Assembly (NCBI GenBank): GCA_022495005.1
Contig: JAGYXB010002069.1
Location: 2,542,001-2,606,000 of the forward strand
Reading direction: 5' to 3'
DNA: 64,000 nucleotides
Source: Rhyacophila brunnea
Lineage: Eukaryota > Arthropoda > Insecta > Trichoptera > Rhyacophilidae
Numbering within the stretch: the stretch's first letter is position 1; each line of letters begins with the position of its first letter. The position numbers and the translations under genes were made by a program. Shown piece after piece: positions 23,413 through 35,925 of this stretch. The notes under the pieces are model-generated. The model was not told the origin of the DNA, made no database searches, and saw only the letters and a program-made list of their open reading frames with translations.

Positions 23413-24273
23413 TAGGGCTGTCATATCGAAAGAAAAAATATTGGGTGCCAGGTATCGGTAACGTATCAAACTTTTGACTATTAAAAAAAATATATTAAAT
23501 AGTTACTGCCAAAAGTTGGTAAGTCTCGAAATCATGTTTTTTTCTAGATGCCTTTATGGATACCTCGCATTTACTATCGAGGTTTCTTTAAGGACTTTGA
23601 CACGCATACTACTGTACTTGATGGTAGTCAAATAAAAATTGTGCCAGGTGATAAAAATATGCCTTATTGAAAACCCACATCGGGTATTGCTAATTTGACT
23701 TCGGCTGGGGCCTATGAATCCGCCTTGCAAAATCCCTGGACAATTCTTTGTAGCGCAAGGCGGTGGTGATTCTGATGAATATTTTGTCGTATTCATATTG
23801 GGAACTGAGAACTGCGATTTATAGCCGAGTTTTTTCTGTGGTAAAAAAAATGTTGTATATGCAGCGCTCGAGATATTTAGTTATCTAATTTTATAATAAC
23901 AAGTGTGTTAGATTTTTTGTTATAATATGACCTATATAGCTCAGATGGTCAAACCATTTTTTCCACGTGATGGAGCGATAATTTTGGGGATTTCATGAAC
24001 AGGAACGGCGCTCCGATGTGCTCCTATCCATTTCGAGGCCTGGTACTGTCAGCAGTAAACCAATGCACGTGCACTCGTAAATGAGGATTATATCTGATTT
24101 TATTGGGCACATCAAACTTTCAAATTATAATCACTCCATTAAAATAAACTATTTGACTGACAATGGTATAAATACGGAAAATATTTTAATGAATTGACAT
24201 CTAGTATTGATAGGAAAGTATCGATAAGATATCGTATCGGTCAAATAGTATCAATACTTTTTTGACGGCACTA
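23413..24273. mobile_element. hAT element, family H3, with nested insertions
   Basis: Inverted ends tagggctgtca and tgacggcacta, flanked by attgcgtc (23405-23412) and attacgtc (24274-24281), an 8 bp duplication with one change. Subterminal tatcggta words are repeated at both ends. Inside lie a fragment of MITE family M2 (about 23503-23535) and an H1 hAT MITE (23862-24042). A partial H3 relative is at about 29810-30000. Confidence 0.75.
23862..24042. mobile_element. hAT MITE, family H1, nested in H3
   Basis: Ends cagcgctcgaga and ccatttcgaggcctg with the H1 interior (gctcagatggtcaaa, cacgtgatggagcg, ggaacggcgctccg). It lies wholly inside the H3 element, so it inserted later. Confidence 0.7.
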
Positions 24274-24649
24274 ATTACGTCTACATGTATAACCGGTTTA
24301 TCTTTATGGATTTTGTGTTTTTGGTTTATAGTGAATTAGTATTTTTTTTATTAATATCTGTGTTATTATATTAGTACGAGATATCAGCTGAACATTTTCA
24401 AAAACTTGACGAATTTGATAAAAAAGTGTTTAATAATATGATACACACACAGTTTAAATAAAATTTTGGATGACACTAAACAAATGTTGAAATAACAATC
24501 ATGAATGTGACCATTCTTAGCTCATATAATGTCTACATATAGGTACAAAAATAATATTCTGTTAGTGACAAGAAAAATATAATACTCGTAAGTAACACAG
24601 AGAGAAATCACTATTGTTTAAGGCGATACATCTAGGTACCATAGGCGTA

Positions 24650-25112
24650 TAGCGAAAAAATACGAAGCTTACAATTTGTGACATTTTTTTGATAATTTAC
24701 AATATTTAAACTGTATTAATTAATAAATGTTTTTTATATTTATATTTGAATACAAAGGATTTCAAGTTATACACATTTATATTTTTAATAAAAAACGATG
24801 TTTTTTAAAATAGATATAAAAAAATATTAAAACTATGAATTAGTCAAAAATCTAAACGGAAAAAATTTGAAAACTTAATAAACTAAATTTTAATAATAAA
24901 TATAACCATAAAAATAATGTAATAATAACGTAACCTATATACCAAATATGTGACAAATTCACATTTTTTTACAATTATAAGTTTATCTTTGACTTAAAAT
25001 AAAGAGAAATCTTTTTAAGGTTTTCAAATACATATTTATTAATAATTAATACAGTTGAAATTGTAAATTATCAAAAAAAATCTCAAATTGCAAGCTTCGT
25101 ATTTTTCTGCTA
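24650..25112. mobile_element. TIR MITE, family M1, copy 1
   Basis: About 50 bp terminal inverted repeats: tagcgaaaaaatacgaagct at the left, agcttcgtatttttctgcta at the right, each followed inward by a ttgataatttacaat type block. The ends are bounded by ta, which fits a TA target as in Tc1/mariner-type elements. Copy 2 at 54388-54853 has nearly the same length, and a single end is duplicated at 25150-25219. There is no coding capacity. Confidence 0.75.
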
Positions 25113-25149
25113 GATTCTCTGTTATCATAATATAATATGACCCCCCTTA

Positions 25150-25219
25150 ATAAAACAGTTTAAATTGTAAAGTATCAAAAAAATGTCTCAAATTGCAAGC
25201 TTCGTATTTTTCCGCTAGG
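25150..25219. repeat. Solo end of MITE family M1
   Basis: Contains aaattgtaaagtatcaaaaa, ctcaaattgcaagcttcg and atttttccgcta, the right end of family M1, only 37 bp beyond the complete copy. Confidence 0.7.
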
Positions 25220-26702
25220 TACCTCTGGCAGGAAAGAATTATCCCCTTAAGTTACGACTGTTAAATTTACATAAAACGTCACGCCGACAAGTTGAATGCG
25301 GGTGTCTGTATATTATTTTTATAGTCTCTTTCTTTTGATTTTGACAGTTTTCATTCTTTAGTGCAGCAGTTAATTTTAACACCGTAAACCTGCTTAATAC
25401 GACGTGTTAAAGCTTTTTAATAAGTATTATAATATTATGTTCGTTAGTAAATATTGAGTAATTTACGAGATATTAAAGTTTTAGGTGGTGAGAGTGTAAA
25501 AATCATAAATGATTTTGAAATTGCCACCATTCTTTATTTGGTGCGCAGGCTTGCGTCTCAAGCGATGTATCATTCACTGCTATAGTCGAAGTAGGCCCCC
25601 AGTGCATTCACGTGGTAACATACGTGTTTTGGTAATGTAAGACATTTTATGTCAAAATATATAAGTATAAATGTATCCATTGAGAATAAGCCAAACAATT
25701 TGCTCTCTCTTGAACAATTTATTTGTAATAGTAACACCCGATATTTTACTTCTGACTTTGAAGGATAGTTAGTTAAGAATAACTTAACATAAATCAAACT
25801 AGAGTGACAATATGAATACATACAAGACACCATATTACCAAATGCGTGGGTGAAGTAAAAACCTATGAACAAATAAAACAGAAATAGTATTCAATGATTA
25901 TATTTATATGTATAACCTTCACTTTACTGTGTTTATATAATAGTTAATTATTAGGCATCTGTTATCCATGTTTACAGTTTCCTGTGAAGTGAATTTGTGG
26001 TACGCATTGATAACAGTCGGGCAGTAGGCCTCAGTCGCGTATCTGCTCTAGTGTCAGGCTCAGGTACGGTATAGAGATTTGTCAACTAGAGAAATAATTC
26101 ACAACAATTAACAATCACTCAAGCCAATTTTCACCGAATAAAATTATTGTTTGTTTGTGTCGAAATTCTATATAAATATATTTTTCCCCAGTGAATTTGT
26201 TATATAACAAAAGTTTTCAAAATTAGTGCCTCCTTTTAAAAAAATCATTGTTAAGTGTTGTGAAAAGTTAAAAAAAATAGGTAAGAATATTTAATATATT
26301 ATAATATAATTAAATGAATTATACAAATATAATATATATAACATGTATACCTCATTAATTACTTATACTGAATTTAAGTAACGTCATTTTACTTTATATA
26401 TACCTAGATAAATTTTTGAAGTGAATGAAAATCTATAACTTCGTATTATGTTAAGATGTCAATAGTAACATGAATAAAAAACTTTCATATACGGAGATGA
26501 TATTGATTAGCGATTAGTTAAATAATAGTTTACATTAATTGACAAATATCATATTCAGATGCATCGATACATTTGACATTTTTTTGAGGACATCATAAGC
26601 GTTGACTTGGATTTTTTGTGTATAGACATTATATTATCAAATAAAATAAAACAAAATTTACAGTATATAATTCATATAATTTATTAAAAATCATCGTGAG
26701 GT
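25220..26702. other. Intergenic stretch, nothing recognised
   Basis: AT-rich. No gene, RNA or recognisable repeat. Confidence 0.4.
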
Positions 26703-26936
26703 TACTGCCAAAAGTTGGTAAAGTCGATAATATAGGTATTTAGAATTAACAACGGATTATATGTATATGTATCTAAATATTATTATGTATGTTAGAAAAA
26801 ATTCAAGGCTATCCGATATATTATAGAACATGCACATAAAGCATAAAGAAATTATATTATGCCTGATTTTAGAGGACATATTATCAAACTTCCAATTGCA
26901 ATTTATAATTTCAAAACTTACCAACTTTTGGCGGTA
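26703..26936. mobile_element. TIR MITE, family M2, copy 1
   Basis: Inverted ends tactgccaaaagttggtaaa and cttaccaacttttggcggta, 234 bp, without coding potential. The second full copy is at 38110-38350 and a one-ended fragment is inside the H3 element at 23503. The pair shares interior tags cctgattttagagg / cttctaaaatcagg in opposite orientation. Confidence 0.8.
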
Positions 26937-27340
26937 GTCCCACGATATTATACAATATTGCTTAGGTTATAATATTTGCTTCACACATTATTCCATACAA
27001 TGTTCGTAACGACTATTTTTTTTAAAATACATTGATGTATTTGTATTACCATTATTTTCTCCAGCAGGGCATTATGTATTAGAATTCTATCAAAAACGCA
27101 CTAAATTCAAAGTAACATTTACCATCTAGAAACCCGTTTTAGTTTCACGGTCAATGCGATCCAGCTTGGTAAATGTTGTTTAGTACACCGCTTAGAAACA
27201 ATATTCACATTTTTAACTAAAAATATTTTTGAAAATACAATTTTCATTATTAATATAAAACTATCACTTCGTTCGTTGTTCACTTATACTTACTGATTAT
27301 TTTAAATATTTCTCAATTTGAGAACATACGGCTTCGTTTC

Positions 27341-28780
27341 TTTTTTTAGTATAGATGTACAGATTTTCACAAGTAAAATTTCTCAGTTTTTAGATACGTT
27401 ATACACAACATTAGAAAATATGTTTTTATCGCATAAAAACTAAAAAACAAAATATGTAGTACCGTACATTGTTTTAAAAATATTAGTTATTAAATAAAAT
27501 TGTACCGCAGACAAAAAAAATCTGTAAAACGTTTATAAGGAAAGTGTAAGATATAATTATTGTAAGTATATGTAAGGAAAATAGATCACACTACTATTAA
27601 GAGAAAGTCTGTTTTAATGACGTTAGTAACGGGTATTTGTAGTGTAATACACTGTTTATGAGTTTATTGAGAATAACTTGAATGAATCATTCTATTAGTT
27701 GAGGTAATAGAGATATTTCTTACCTAATTTTGTTGTTAAAAACAAATTTAATAATGTGCAACCAAAACCCTTGTTTAAAAAAAAGCATGTTCGAAAATCT
27801 GACAAATTAAAATGTCCATTATGCTTCAATTAAGTTATGATGCACGTCACATACTGTCACGATATCACGGCGTCAATTTAGTCTACGGTTTCGTCATTTT
27901 TCAGAATATTTTGAACGATCACTATCACTGTAAATTCAATGATGAAGAGGGCTAACTCTATTGTATTAGTATTTTGAAATATTATTCATTATTCATGCTA
28001 ATTTCAATTAATTTTAACAGTTGTTATGTGTGCTTATAGACAGATAATAACAGATAATATTTTGAATATAACCCAACACGCAGACTATAGATAATAGACA
28101 ACATTATTATAGAAAATACTTAATGCCAACCGCTAAAAACAAATGAGTCGAAAATGTGTAGGGTGCAGAAAATGATAAAAAACGTTCATTGAGTCATGCT
28201 GGTTTCGATGTGGTGTGGTACGCGTGAGGTGACCTCATTGTTGTTCTGGTGATTTCGGCAGATGTTGATGAACTGACAATGTTCGTTTAAAGGTTGAAAA
28301 TGTGCTACAGAATGGGAGCATCAGTCTGAAAAGATTTTAAACACCTAGAAAAATGACATTATATATTTTTCCCATAGCGGCAGCTTACTGTGATGTCATG
28401 TGATAGTACGCGACGTGTATCAATATATTTGTCGCTTTACTAACGTCATTAATACGTACTTTCTCTTAATTGTAGTATAATATTATATTTTCCTTATACT
28501 TACAATTTCTTACACTTTTCTTATAAAAGTTTTACAGCATTTTTTGCCAGCGGCACAATTTTATTTAGTACCTAACATCTTTAAAAAACGTACTTACATG
28601 GTACTACATATTTTTTTATTTTTCAAGCATTATGCGGTAAAAACATATGTTCATAAAATATAACTATTCAAAAAATTACACTTTTTTATGATGACGAAGT
28701 GCTACTAATTTTATGTAAATTGTATCTAAAAAGGCTGAGAAATACCAGTTGCAAAACATTATCTATCTATACTAATTATT
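27341..28780. repeat. Long imperfect inverted repeat with a transposon in the loop
   Basis: The left arm (27341-27632) and right arm (28436-28780) are reverse complements over about 300 bp with small gaps. Matching blocks include atatgtagtaccgtac / gtacttacatggtactacat, aaataaaattgtaccgc / gcggcacaattttattta, and aagagaaagt with tgacgttagta. The loop holds a copy of element M4. The arms have no long open frame. A foldback transposon is the likeliest origin. Confidence 0.7.
27836..28433. mobile_element. Non-autonomous element, family M4, copy 1 (decayed)
   Basis: Matches 34214-34829 along its length (caatttagtctacggttt, cagaatattttgaacgatca, aacgttcattgagtc, gaggtgacctcatt, gtgatagtacgcgacgtgta). 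The left terminal repeat is badly eroded and the right one is good. It lies inside the long inverted repeat. Confidence 0.7.
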
Positions 28781-30008
28781 TATATTAATAACTATTTATA
28801 ATTATATCTAATATACTAAAAAAAAAACGCAACCGTATGTTGTCAAATACCTAATAGAGAAAAAATATGCTAGCTGCTGTGTAATTCCAGTCGGCATTTA
28901 TCTCGTTTTCCAGCTGGTTGCTATATCTTACGGTCTTTAGAGAAATACATACACAATATATAAGATAATACATATATTATACTAACACTATATTTAAATA
29001 TTCATAAATTACTAGCTGGTTATTGATTTGTATATTTAAAAATAAATCATTGTTTCAATTCTCTACGAATATTATAATAATATAATCCTATATCTTCTAT
29101 CTCGCATAATCTTTTAATTAGTTATGTGTCAAAAGATCATGAGCTCTCCTAACCTAACCTAACCTTACCTAACCTAAACTAACCCAAACTAAAAAATAAT
29201 CCAGTATATAGGGTATTTTCAAAATGTGTTTGCCGCTGTATTTCACATAACCGACTAGAACCAAAAATCCTTATATAAAAATGTATTAAATTTATTTTGC
29301 CTAATAACTTCAAGAGTAGCAAAAATTACTTCTACAGGGGAGGGGGTTGTCGTTATCTAAGGGTAATCGGGACCGAAAAAATACCTCTTCAAGCGAATCT
29401 GCTTAAAACAGAGAGTAAAAATTATTACTTAGTAAATGGGTATAATTGGGCATGTTTAGAAAAGAAAAATACACATGTATCAAATTGAAAGATTGACAGT
29501 GACAGTGTTGATGACTGTGAGCTATTTTACTTGTATTTCATGTGTTTTTATAGTTTTTTTTTTCCATCTTACTGCAAATTCGTAACTGCAAGGACTCGGA
29601 TAATGAGGACCTCCTGTAATTACAGTTTTACAGTTTTATTACTGAAATATATTATTTACTAAGGGTGTTGTCAAATTTATTGTTTTGTGAATATTTTTGT
29701 TGTTGTATTATATCAAATAGGTACTAAGTGATTTAAAAATAATATGTTAATGTATGTTGATTATAATTTTGTAAAAAAAAAACACACATCGTAGTAACTT
29801 TGCAGTCAGTCATATCGAAAGCAAAAGTATAAATGCTGGTATCGGTATTGAACGGAAAGTATCAAACGTATCGAATTATCAGTAAAAAACCATCAATACT
29901 CTCGAATATCGGTATCAAATGAAGCTTGTCTAAAAAATAGCAATTTCGGTATCGCCATCGAAATAAAGTATCGAAGTATCGATCAAATAGCATGTATGCC
30001 TTCGTATA
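28781..30008. other. Intergenic stretch with M5 core and H3 fragment
   Basis: 29147-29270 carries a run of cctaa units followed by the M5 core (taatccagtatatagggtat, tttgccgctgt). 29810-30000 resembles the H3 hAT family (gtcatatcgaaagc, repeated ggtatcggtat). No gene was recognised. Confidence 0.45.
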
Positions 30009-30009
30009 C

Positions 30010-30430
30010 CCCGTTTACGCGTGCACGGATTTACTGCTGACAGTACCTACGTATTATCACGACTATAACAAAAAAATCCACCTGTAAACACGTATTATCG
30101 TGCAAATTAGAAGATGAATCATAAAATTAAGAAGTTTCTGAATTTCCACGCAACAATTATACCGTGCAATATATGCGCCTGCGCAGTAGAATTATAGTAG
30201 CGAACCTTCCGGTAAAAAAACAAACTATACAACGCAGAGACTCTTTTTGAGGGTAACCGATTTTTACGATCTGTCAAATAGTAGCAAATAATGATAATAT
30301 TGCGTGTCACTCATTCTTGTAGAATGATATTGGCGAGACAGTCAGCACTTTTACGTGTAAACAGTTATTATCGCGATGGTTTAAAATACAAACTATTGGT
30401 GCAAGTAAATTCATGCACGTGTGCAGGCGC
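30010..30430. mobile_element. TIR MITE, family M3, copy 1 of a tandem run
   Basis: Left end ccgtttacgcgtgcacggat with ttactgctgac; right end gcaagtaaattcatgcacgt followed by gtgcaggcgc, its reverse complement with changes. Interior tags are cgtattatcg, tgcgcctgcgcagtag, ccttccggtaaaaaa and agttattatcgcgatgg. Copies 2 and 3 follow directly, and a further copy is at 35003-35420. Confidence 0.75.
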
Positions 30431-30438
30431 TATTATGA

Positions 30439-31120
30439 CCCGTTTACACGTACATGGATTTACTGCTGACATTATGTATTATCGCGGCCATAACAAGAAA
30501 ATTCACATGTGTAAACACGTATCATCGTGCAAATTGCAAGATTGCACGCATGTATCAAAAAGTTCAGAAGCTTCCGAATTCTCACGCAATATTTGGTACT
30601 TGCATGGCAGTGCGCATGACCAGTAGAACGATAGTAGCTAACCTGCCTGAATAAATAATGAACTACACTGCACAGAATATTTTGACGTCTAGGTACCGAT
30701 TATCTATGAACTTGTCCGAACCTGTCTGAATCTGTCAATAGCGCCATACGATGACAATTTAGCGTCTGGCTTTAAGCCGCGTTGACACGGTCCAAGTACG
30801 ATCCAAGTACACTTGGATCGAGTGTCATCCAAGTGACAGCTTCATACTAATTATTCATATCCAAGTTAACTTGGATGAGTAGGACGCGGTCCAAATAGCT
30901 TGGATAGGAATAATTAGTATGAAGATGTCTCATACGAGTGCACATGGATGGCACTCGGTCCAAGTGTAATTGGATCGTACTTGGACCGTGTCAACGCGGC
31001 TTTACGCTTGAAGAATGGGATTGGAGAGACATTCAGCACTTTTATGTGTAAACAGTTATTATCGCGATAGTCTAAAATACACACTATTGGTGCAAGTAAA
31101 TCCATGCAGTGTACAGGCAC
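30439..31120. mobile_element. MITE family M3, copy 2, split by another MITE
   Basis: Left end cccgtttacacgtacatgga, right end gcaagtaaatccatgcagtg, same orientation as copy 1 and only about 8 bp after it. A 227 bp palindromic MITE (30775-31001) interrupts it. Removing that insertion and one TTA restores the sequence seen in copy 1 and the 35 kb copy at that point. Confidence 0.75.
30775..31001. mobile_element. Palindromic MITE with TTA duplication
   Basis: Terminal inverted repeats of about 31 bp (agccgcgttgacacggtcca ... tggaccgtgtcaacgcggct), with ccaagt/acttgg words repeated throughout, so most of the element can fold. TTA flanks both sides (30772-30774 and 31002-31004). A three-base TWA target is typical of PIF/Harbinger-derived MITEs. 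The empty site is visible in the paralogous M3 copies. Confidence 0.83.
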
Positions 31121-31186
31121 TATTAAAAAGGTTTGAAATTTTTATTACTTTAGATAATTATTATTAGATGTAGTGTGATAGCCCGT

Positions 31187-31850
31187 TTACGCGTGAGTGA
31201 ATGTACTGCAGGCAATACATATTGTCGCGACCATAACAATAACATACCAAATGTAAACACTTATTGTCATGATGCAGCACACAAAACATGCCCGCAACAA
31301 CGACAGGCGCGTCTCGCTGGGGGTCTAGGACGATTTGGTGCCGGGACAACTGGATGCCACGCAATTCGAAAATAAATAGACGTTAGGTTTTTATACGTAC
31401 TTAAAAAAATATATTTAGTATTATTATTTATATTTAAATTATTATATTATCTTTAAAAGTTAGTGAGAATTTAAATATGCACACGTAAATAATGATTTAA
31501 TCGTGCACATGTTTAAGTTCCAACGAAAATTATTTTTATATAAAGCCTTAAGCTCGGTTATTCTCAATCCACAATAAAAAAACATTATGTTAAGAGTAAA
31601 ATCAATTAAAACTACTAGGTAGTAGATAGAAACTGATTAAAATTCATCGCTTACGTTCTGTTTACGTGTCTACGACAGTGCGGCGTCCAATTGTCCTGGC
31701 GTCCAGTTGTCCCATTCCCTCTCGCCGGGACTTAGGATTAAAAGAATTGGCGCGACAATCAACATTTTTGTGTGTAAAGTATTATTGCTGCGATAGTTTA
31801 ATTTACACGCTTTTACGTGGCAATAAATCCATGTACGTGTATATGTGCTA
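31187..31850. mobile_element. MITE family M3, copy 3, interrupted
   Basis: Begins agcccgtttacgcgtgagtg and ends ggcaataaatccatgtacgt, with the family interior near the right end (gcgcgacaatcaacattt, attattgctgcgatag). About 31300-31730 does not belong to M3. It is bounded by ggacaactggatgcc and ggcgtccagttgtcc, an inverted pair, so a second element probably sits inside. Confidence 0.6.
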
Positions 31851-31859
31851 TGATGGAAT

Positions 31860-32369
31860 GATTAAAGTGTGTGTAAAATGCACTATGCATATCAATACAG
31901 TTGAATGTCAAACATGAATAATTTATTTAAAGTAGTTAATATCGACACGTGACGGTAAACAATAATTGTATTTTCATTGCCATCTTGTGATTATTTTCAA
32001 TTGGCATATATTCAATAAATTATTTCCTATTTGGTCACTAATAAAATTCCATGACTGAATATAAATGTTGTTTTTTTATTGTTATTTTTTGATGAAAATG
32101 CATGACATTGAAGGTATAACACTGTTATAACGGTTTTTAAAATAAAGTTTTTTGTTAATTTTACAATATTTGAGTAATTTATGATAAACTCATCGTCAGA
32201 TCGACTATAAGACATTTTTTTTTAAATCTTCTTTCTTTCGCACAACAGTAGCGTTGTTTTTTTCCCTTTTTGTATCTACATGAAAGATTTATCGTCCAAG
32301 TCTGCATAGATTTGAATTATGGGTATTAAAATAGGTTCTCATCTACATTAATTAAGTCATATATAGACC
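31860..32369. other. Intergenic stretch, nothing recognised
   Basis: AT-rich sequence with no gene or repeat that I could identify. Confidence 0.4.
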
Positions 32370-32553
32370 CTCGGTGGCCGCGCGGCTTAAGCGTTGGACT
32401 ATCACGCCGTGGGTCTCAGGTTCGAATCCTGGGTCTGGCAAGTACACGTGGCTGACATCCATTTCTCGTAAAAAAACAAAATCTGTTAATACAAACCTCT
32501 ACTCTGTGGAGGCCCATATGATCCTATTAGGATCGGACATGGTCGAAAAAAAA
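32370..32553 (+). repeat. SINE family B with internal deletion
   Basis: The head is identical over long stretches to the copy at 3721 (gcgttggactatcacgccgt, ggttcgaatcctgggtctgg). The body from ttgtttttcaattt to ggttgagcaa is missing, and the rest continues normally to catggtcgaaaaaaaa. The deletion is about 55-60 bp. Confidence 0.87.
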
Positions 32554-34213
32554 GATCTTGGAAAAATAAAATTATCTGAAATTAAACTTTTTACATAGAT
32601 GCACCGCACCATGTGTAGGATCCACAATCTCTCTATAATGTGTTTGGAAAATGGTGAATAGCATGCTTTAATTGTTTTCTATTAATATATTATTTATTTA
32701 TTTAAGAAAATAAACAATTGTGGACATAACAAAACTAAATTCAAGACGTACACAACATGATATTTACATTATAACAAATTAATTTAATATTACCCTCACA
32801 AGAGAGAAAAAGATAATACATAAAATAATTATAATAATAATAAAAAAATTAAAATAAAAACATACTTACAAGTACAATTTTACACAGAAAAATAAAATTT
32901 TAAAAACATACAATTTAATACAGAAAAATAAAATTTCGAATACAAAATACATATAGCAAAACACCGAAAATATCACTACTAATATTAATTATATCACGAC
33001 GTGCTCTTCATATTCTAGTAACGAAACATCTCCCTGTCTGGCCCAGATAAATTGTTCGGCAAGTTCCACACTATAGATTCGTTCAAGTGAATGCATGTGG
33101 TCTATACTATTTTTTTTCTCAATAGTTCTAATATTGTTTTATCAGGTTGCTTAAAAGTCAATATAAGCAAAAGGGATTATTGTTTGAGTCAGCAAGTGCA
33201 CATGGGATATGAACCAAGCTGATTAGGTAGGATTTTGGGAAATTCCATTTTCATTCTACAAAGGTTTACTAGTGGCCACTATGCTAGACTTCTCATGATA
33301 AGAATATTATTGCTCTGAATGATTGTCAGCCAATTATCAGGTCGTCTCAGGGAAGTAAGCATACCTAATATTATATAGTAGGTAATTAATATTTCATGTG
33401 TGTCATGCCGCGCTGCGCAGTGATTTTTAGATAATTCAATTTGTTTTTTCGTACAGTTACAAGAATTTGCTCGGTTAAGCGCGTAAAATTACCCGGTTTT
33501 TTGTAGTTTAGAAACACGCGGTTATCCGGTTTTCGATTTAAACCGGCTTGGAAGTTCTACCCTAATTACTGTTCAGGGCAACAGCTAGTATTATATTATT
33601 TTTATATTACATTTACATATCCGGCTCTTTTAAAATACATTAAAAATAGTACATGTCATAACAGATTTGCATATGTATCACTTTTTTTATCATATATTAT
33701 TATCAGTGAGAAATACCAAAAAATATTAGTGATTGATGAGTATTATTATTATGTTTAACCGTCCAGTTATCTTTTGATTTTGGTTGATCATGACCAATAA
33801 GCTCACATATGGATAACTATCATCTCATCAGTGTAATATAGTGATATATATATATATATATATATACATATATTACCATATTATCTTATCTTATCAAGTT
33901 ATCACACTTAACCATGGCATTAATTTCGTTTTATGATAACCGTACGCCAGTGTCAACATTGTGTAGCTCTAATATAGAATACTCCACATAGTTACCGGAA
34001 TACTATATTTTTACATCGAGATCCCTAGGCCAGAGGACGGGATTATTTAAGGAGATTGATTGCTCAGAATTACATCTTTAGCGTTCCAATTTTTAGTTAG
34101 GGGAAAAACTCTCTCAAATTAGACCGCCTTAGTTAGCATGTATAATTGACACGTGCATCTTATATACATTGTATATAGATATAGGACGAACGCGTCACGT
34201 GTGTAAAGTTGTG
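32554..34213. other. Intergenic stretch; microsatellite
   Basis: AT-rich, with a (ta)n microsatellite at about 33841-33866. At 33470-33580 there is a diverged palindromic patch (acccggttttttgtag, ggttttcgatttaaaccgg) that may be one end of a hAT-like element. No gene was seen. Confidence 0.4.
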
Positions 34214-34829
34214 ATTATATTGAGATACACGTCGCGTACTTTCACGCTGTCACGGCGACAATTTTAGTCTATGGTTTCATCAGTTTGCAGAATATTTTGA
34301 ACGATCACCACCTCTGTAAGTTCAATGATGGAGAGTGCCAATTTTGAATTATTATTCATTATTCATGCTAATTTCAATTAATCTTAACAGCTTCCACGTG
34401 TGCGTACGTTAAAATTACTTGCTATATTGCATCCATAGATAATATTTTGAACAAAACCTAACCTGCAGACCATAGATAATAGACAACATTCTTATGGAAA
34501 ATATGTAGTATCAACTGCTAAAAAACACGCGATTTTGATATGAGTTGAAATTGTGTAGGCATGTAGAAAATGATAAAAAAAAACGTTCATTGAGTCGTGC
34601 GGGTATCGATGCAGTGTGGCACGTGTGAGGTGACCTCATTCTTGTTTTGGTGTTTTCGGCAGATTTTACTAACTATGTTCGTTTAAAGGTTCATAATGTG
34701 GTACGGGACTGGAGCATCAGTCTGATAACATTTTTAACACCAAGAAAAACGACATTACACACCTTTTCCCCGTAGTGGCAGCTTACTGTGACGTCACGTG
34801 ATAGTACGCGACGTGTATCTCAATATAAT
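34214..34829. mobile_element. Non-autonomous TIR element, family M4, copy 2
   Basis: 27 bp perfect terminal inverted repeats (attatattgagatacacgtc and its complement gacgtgtatctcaatataat), 616 bp. The interior matches the loop element at 27836-28433. No transposase was recognised. Confidence 0.8.
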
Positions 34830-35002
34830 TAGAACTTTAGAAACAACAGACATCCGAGAAATCGGAAGGCAAATGAAGGCTTTGTGATACTCATACACGA
34901 TGGAAGGATAATGTAGCAATAAAGTTCTAATTTAATATTGTAACCCCGAAATATTTCAAACTATCCGATACGCCTTTTTATTTCATTCTTTTAATTTTAA
35001 CT

Positions 35003-35420
35003 GATTTACACGTGTATGTAATTACTGATGGCAGTACGTACTATCGTGAACATAACGATAAAATACTAATGTAAACACGTATTATCGTGCAAGTTGCAAG
35101 CCTGCATGTATGGATCAAAAAAGCTTCTGAACTTTCACGCGATAGTTGCTACTTGCATGGCGTATGCGCATCCGCAGTAAAACGACAGTGATTAAGTTGA
35201 CAAAAAAAATACAAACTACACCACGCAGAGCATTTTGACGTTTGAAAATTTTCACAACCAGTCAAATTGCATCATACAGTGACAACAATGCGTCTCGCTT
35301 ATGCTTGTAGAATGAGATTGGCAAGACAGTCATCAATTTCGCGTGTAAACAGTTACTATGGCAATAGTCTAATTGCATACTTTTGATGCCAGTAAATCCA
35401 TGAACGTGTACAGACGCTCT
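35003..35420. mobile_element. MITE family M3, solitary copy
   Basis: Left end gatttacacgtgtatgtaat, right end ccagtaaatccatgaacgtg. The interior (ctatcgtgaacataacg, cgtctcgcttatgcttgtag) supplies the uninterrupted sequence for the site where copy 2 carries its TTA-flanked MITE. Confidence 0.72.
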
Positions 35421-35925
35421 TATAGTATACAATAATAACCTATACAAACAAAATATAGTAGATTTTCAGCGAGAACTAGTAGTGCTGGACGGCATTGAAA
35501 AAATAAAATAATAATAAAACAATTCACAATTCCGTCATAATAATGCATCAACGCTATATATGAGTAGTGATTCTTTGCACACAATATCAGAATTGTTTGC
35601 CTTGATTGAAGATCGTGGAAATTTCTGAAAATCTCAATTTTAGACGTTTAAACAAAAAAAAAAAAAATTAAATTGAATAAACGGTAAATTCAAATCGTTT
35701 ACAAATCACTTAAGTAGTTACGTTTATACACATATTCATATTTGGGTTCGTATGGATTGAAATTAGTTTTAACATTACCTATAAGAACCTACCAAGAATA
35801 TTACAAGAGTATTAGTACATATTTCGAGTTATCAAGTTGTCACGATATTGGTATTAAAACGTTTACTTAGTATAGGCAATAAAACTTATCGATTGTGTAT
35901 AATAATTATATAATTAAATAAGTAG
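35421..35925. other. Intergenic stretch, nothing recognised
   Basis: AT-rich, no gene or repeat recognised. Confidence 0.4.

Noticed and set aside
29147..29185. CCTAA run as a telomere remnant or fusion point
   Set aside because: It is short, imperfect and joined to the M5 core seen at other places with shorter runs, so it is transposon-borne.
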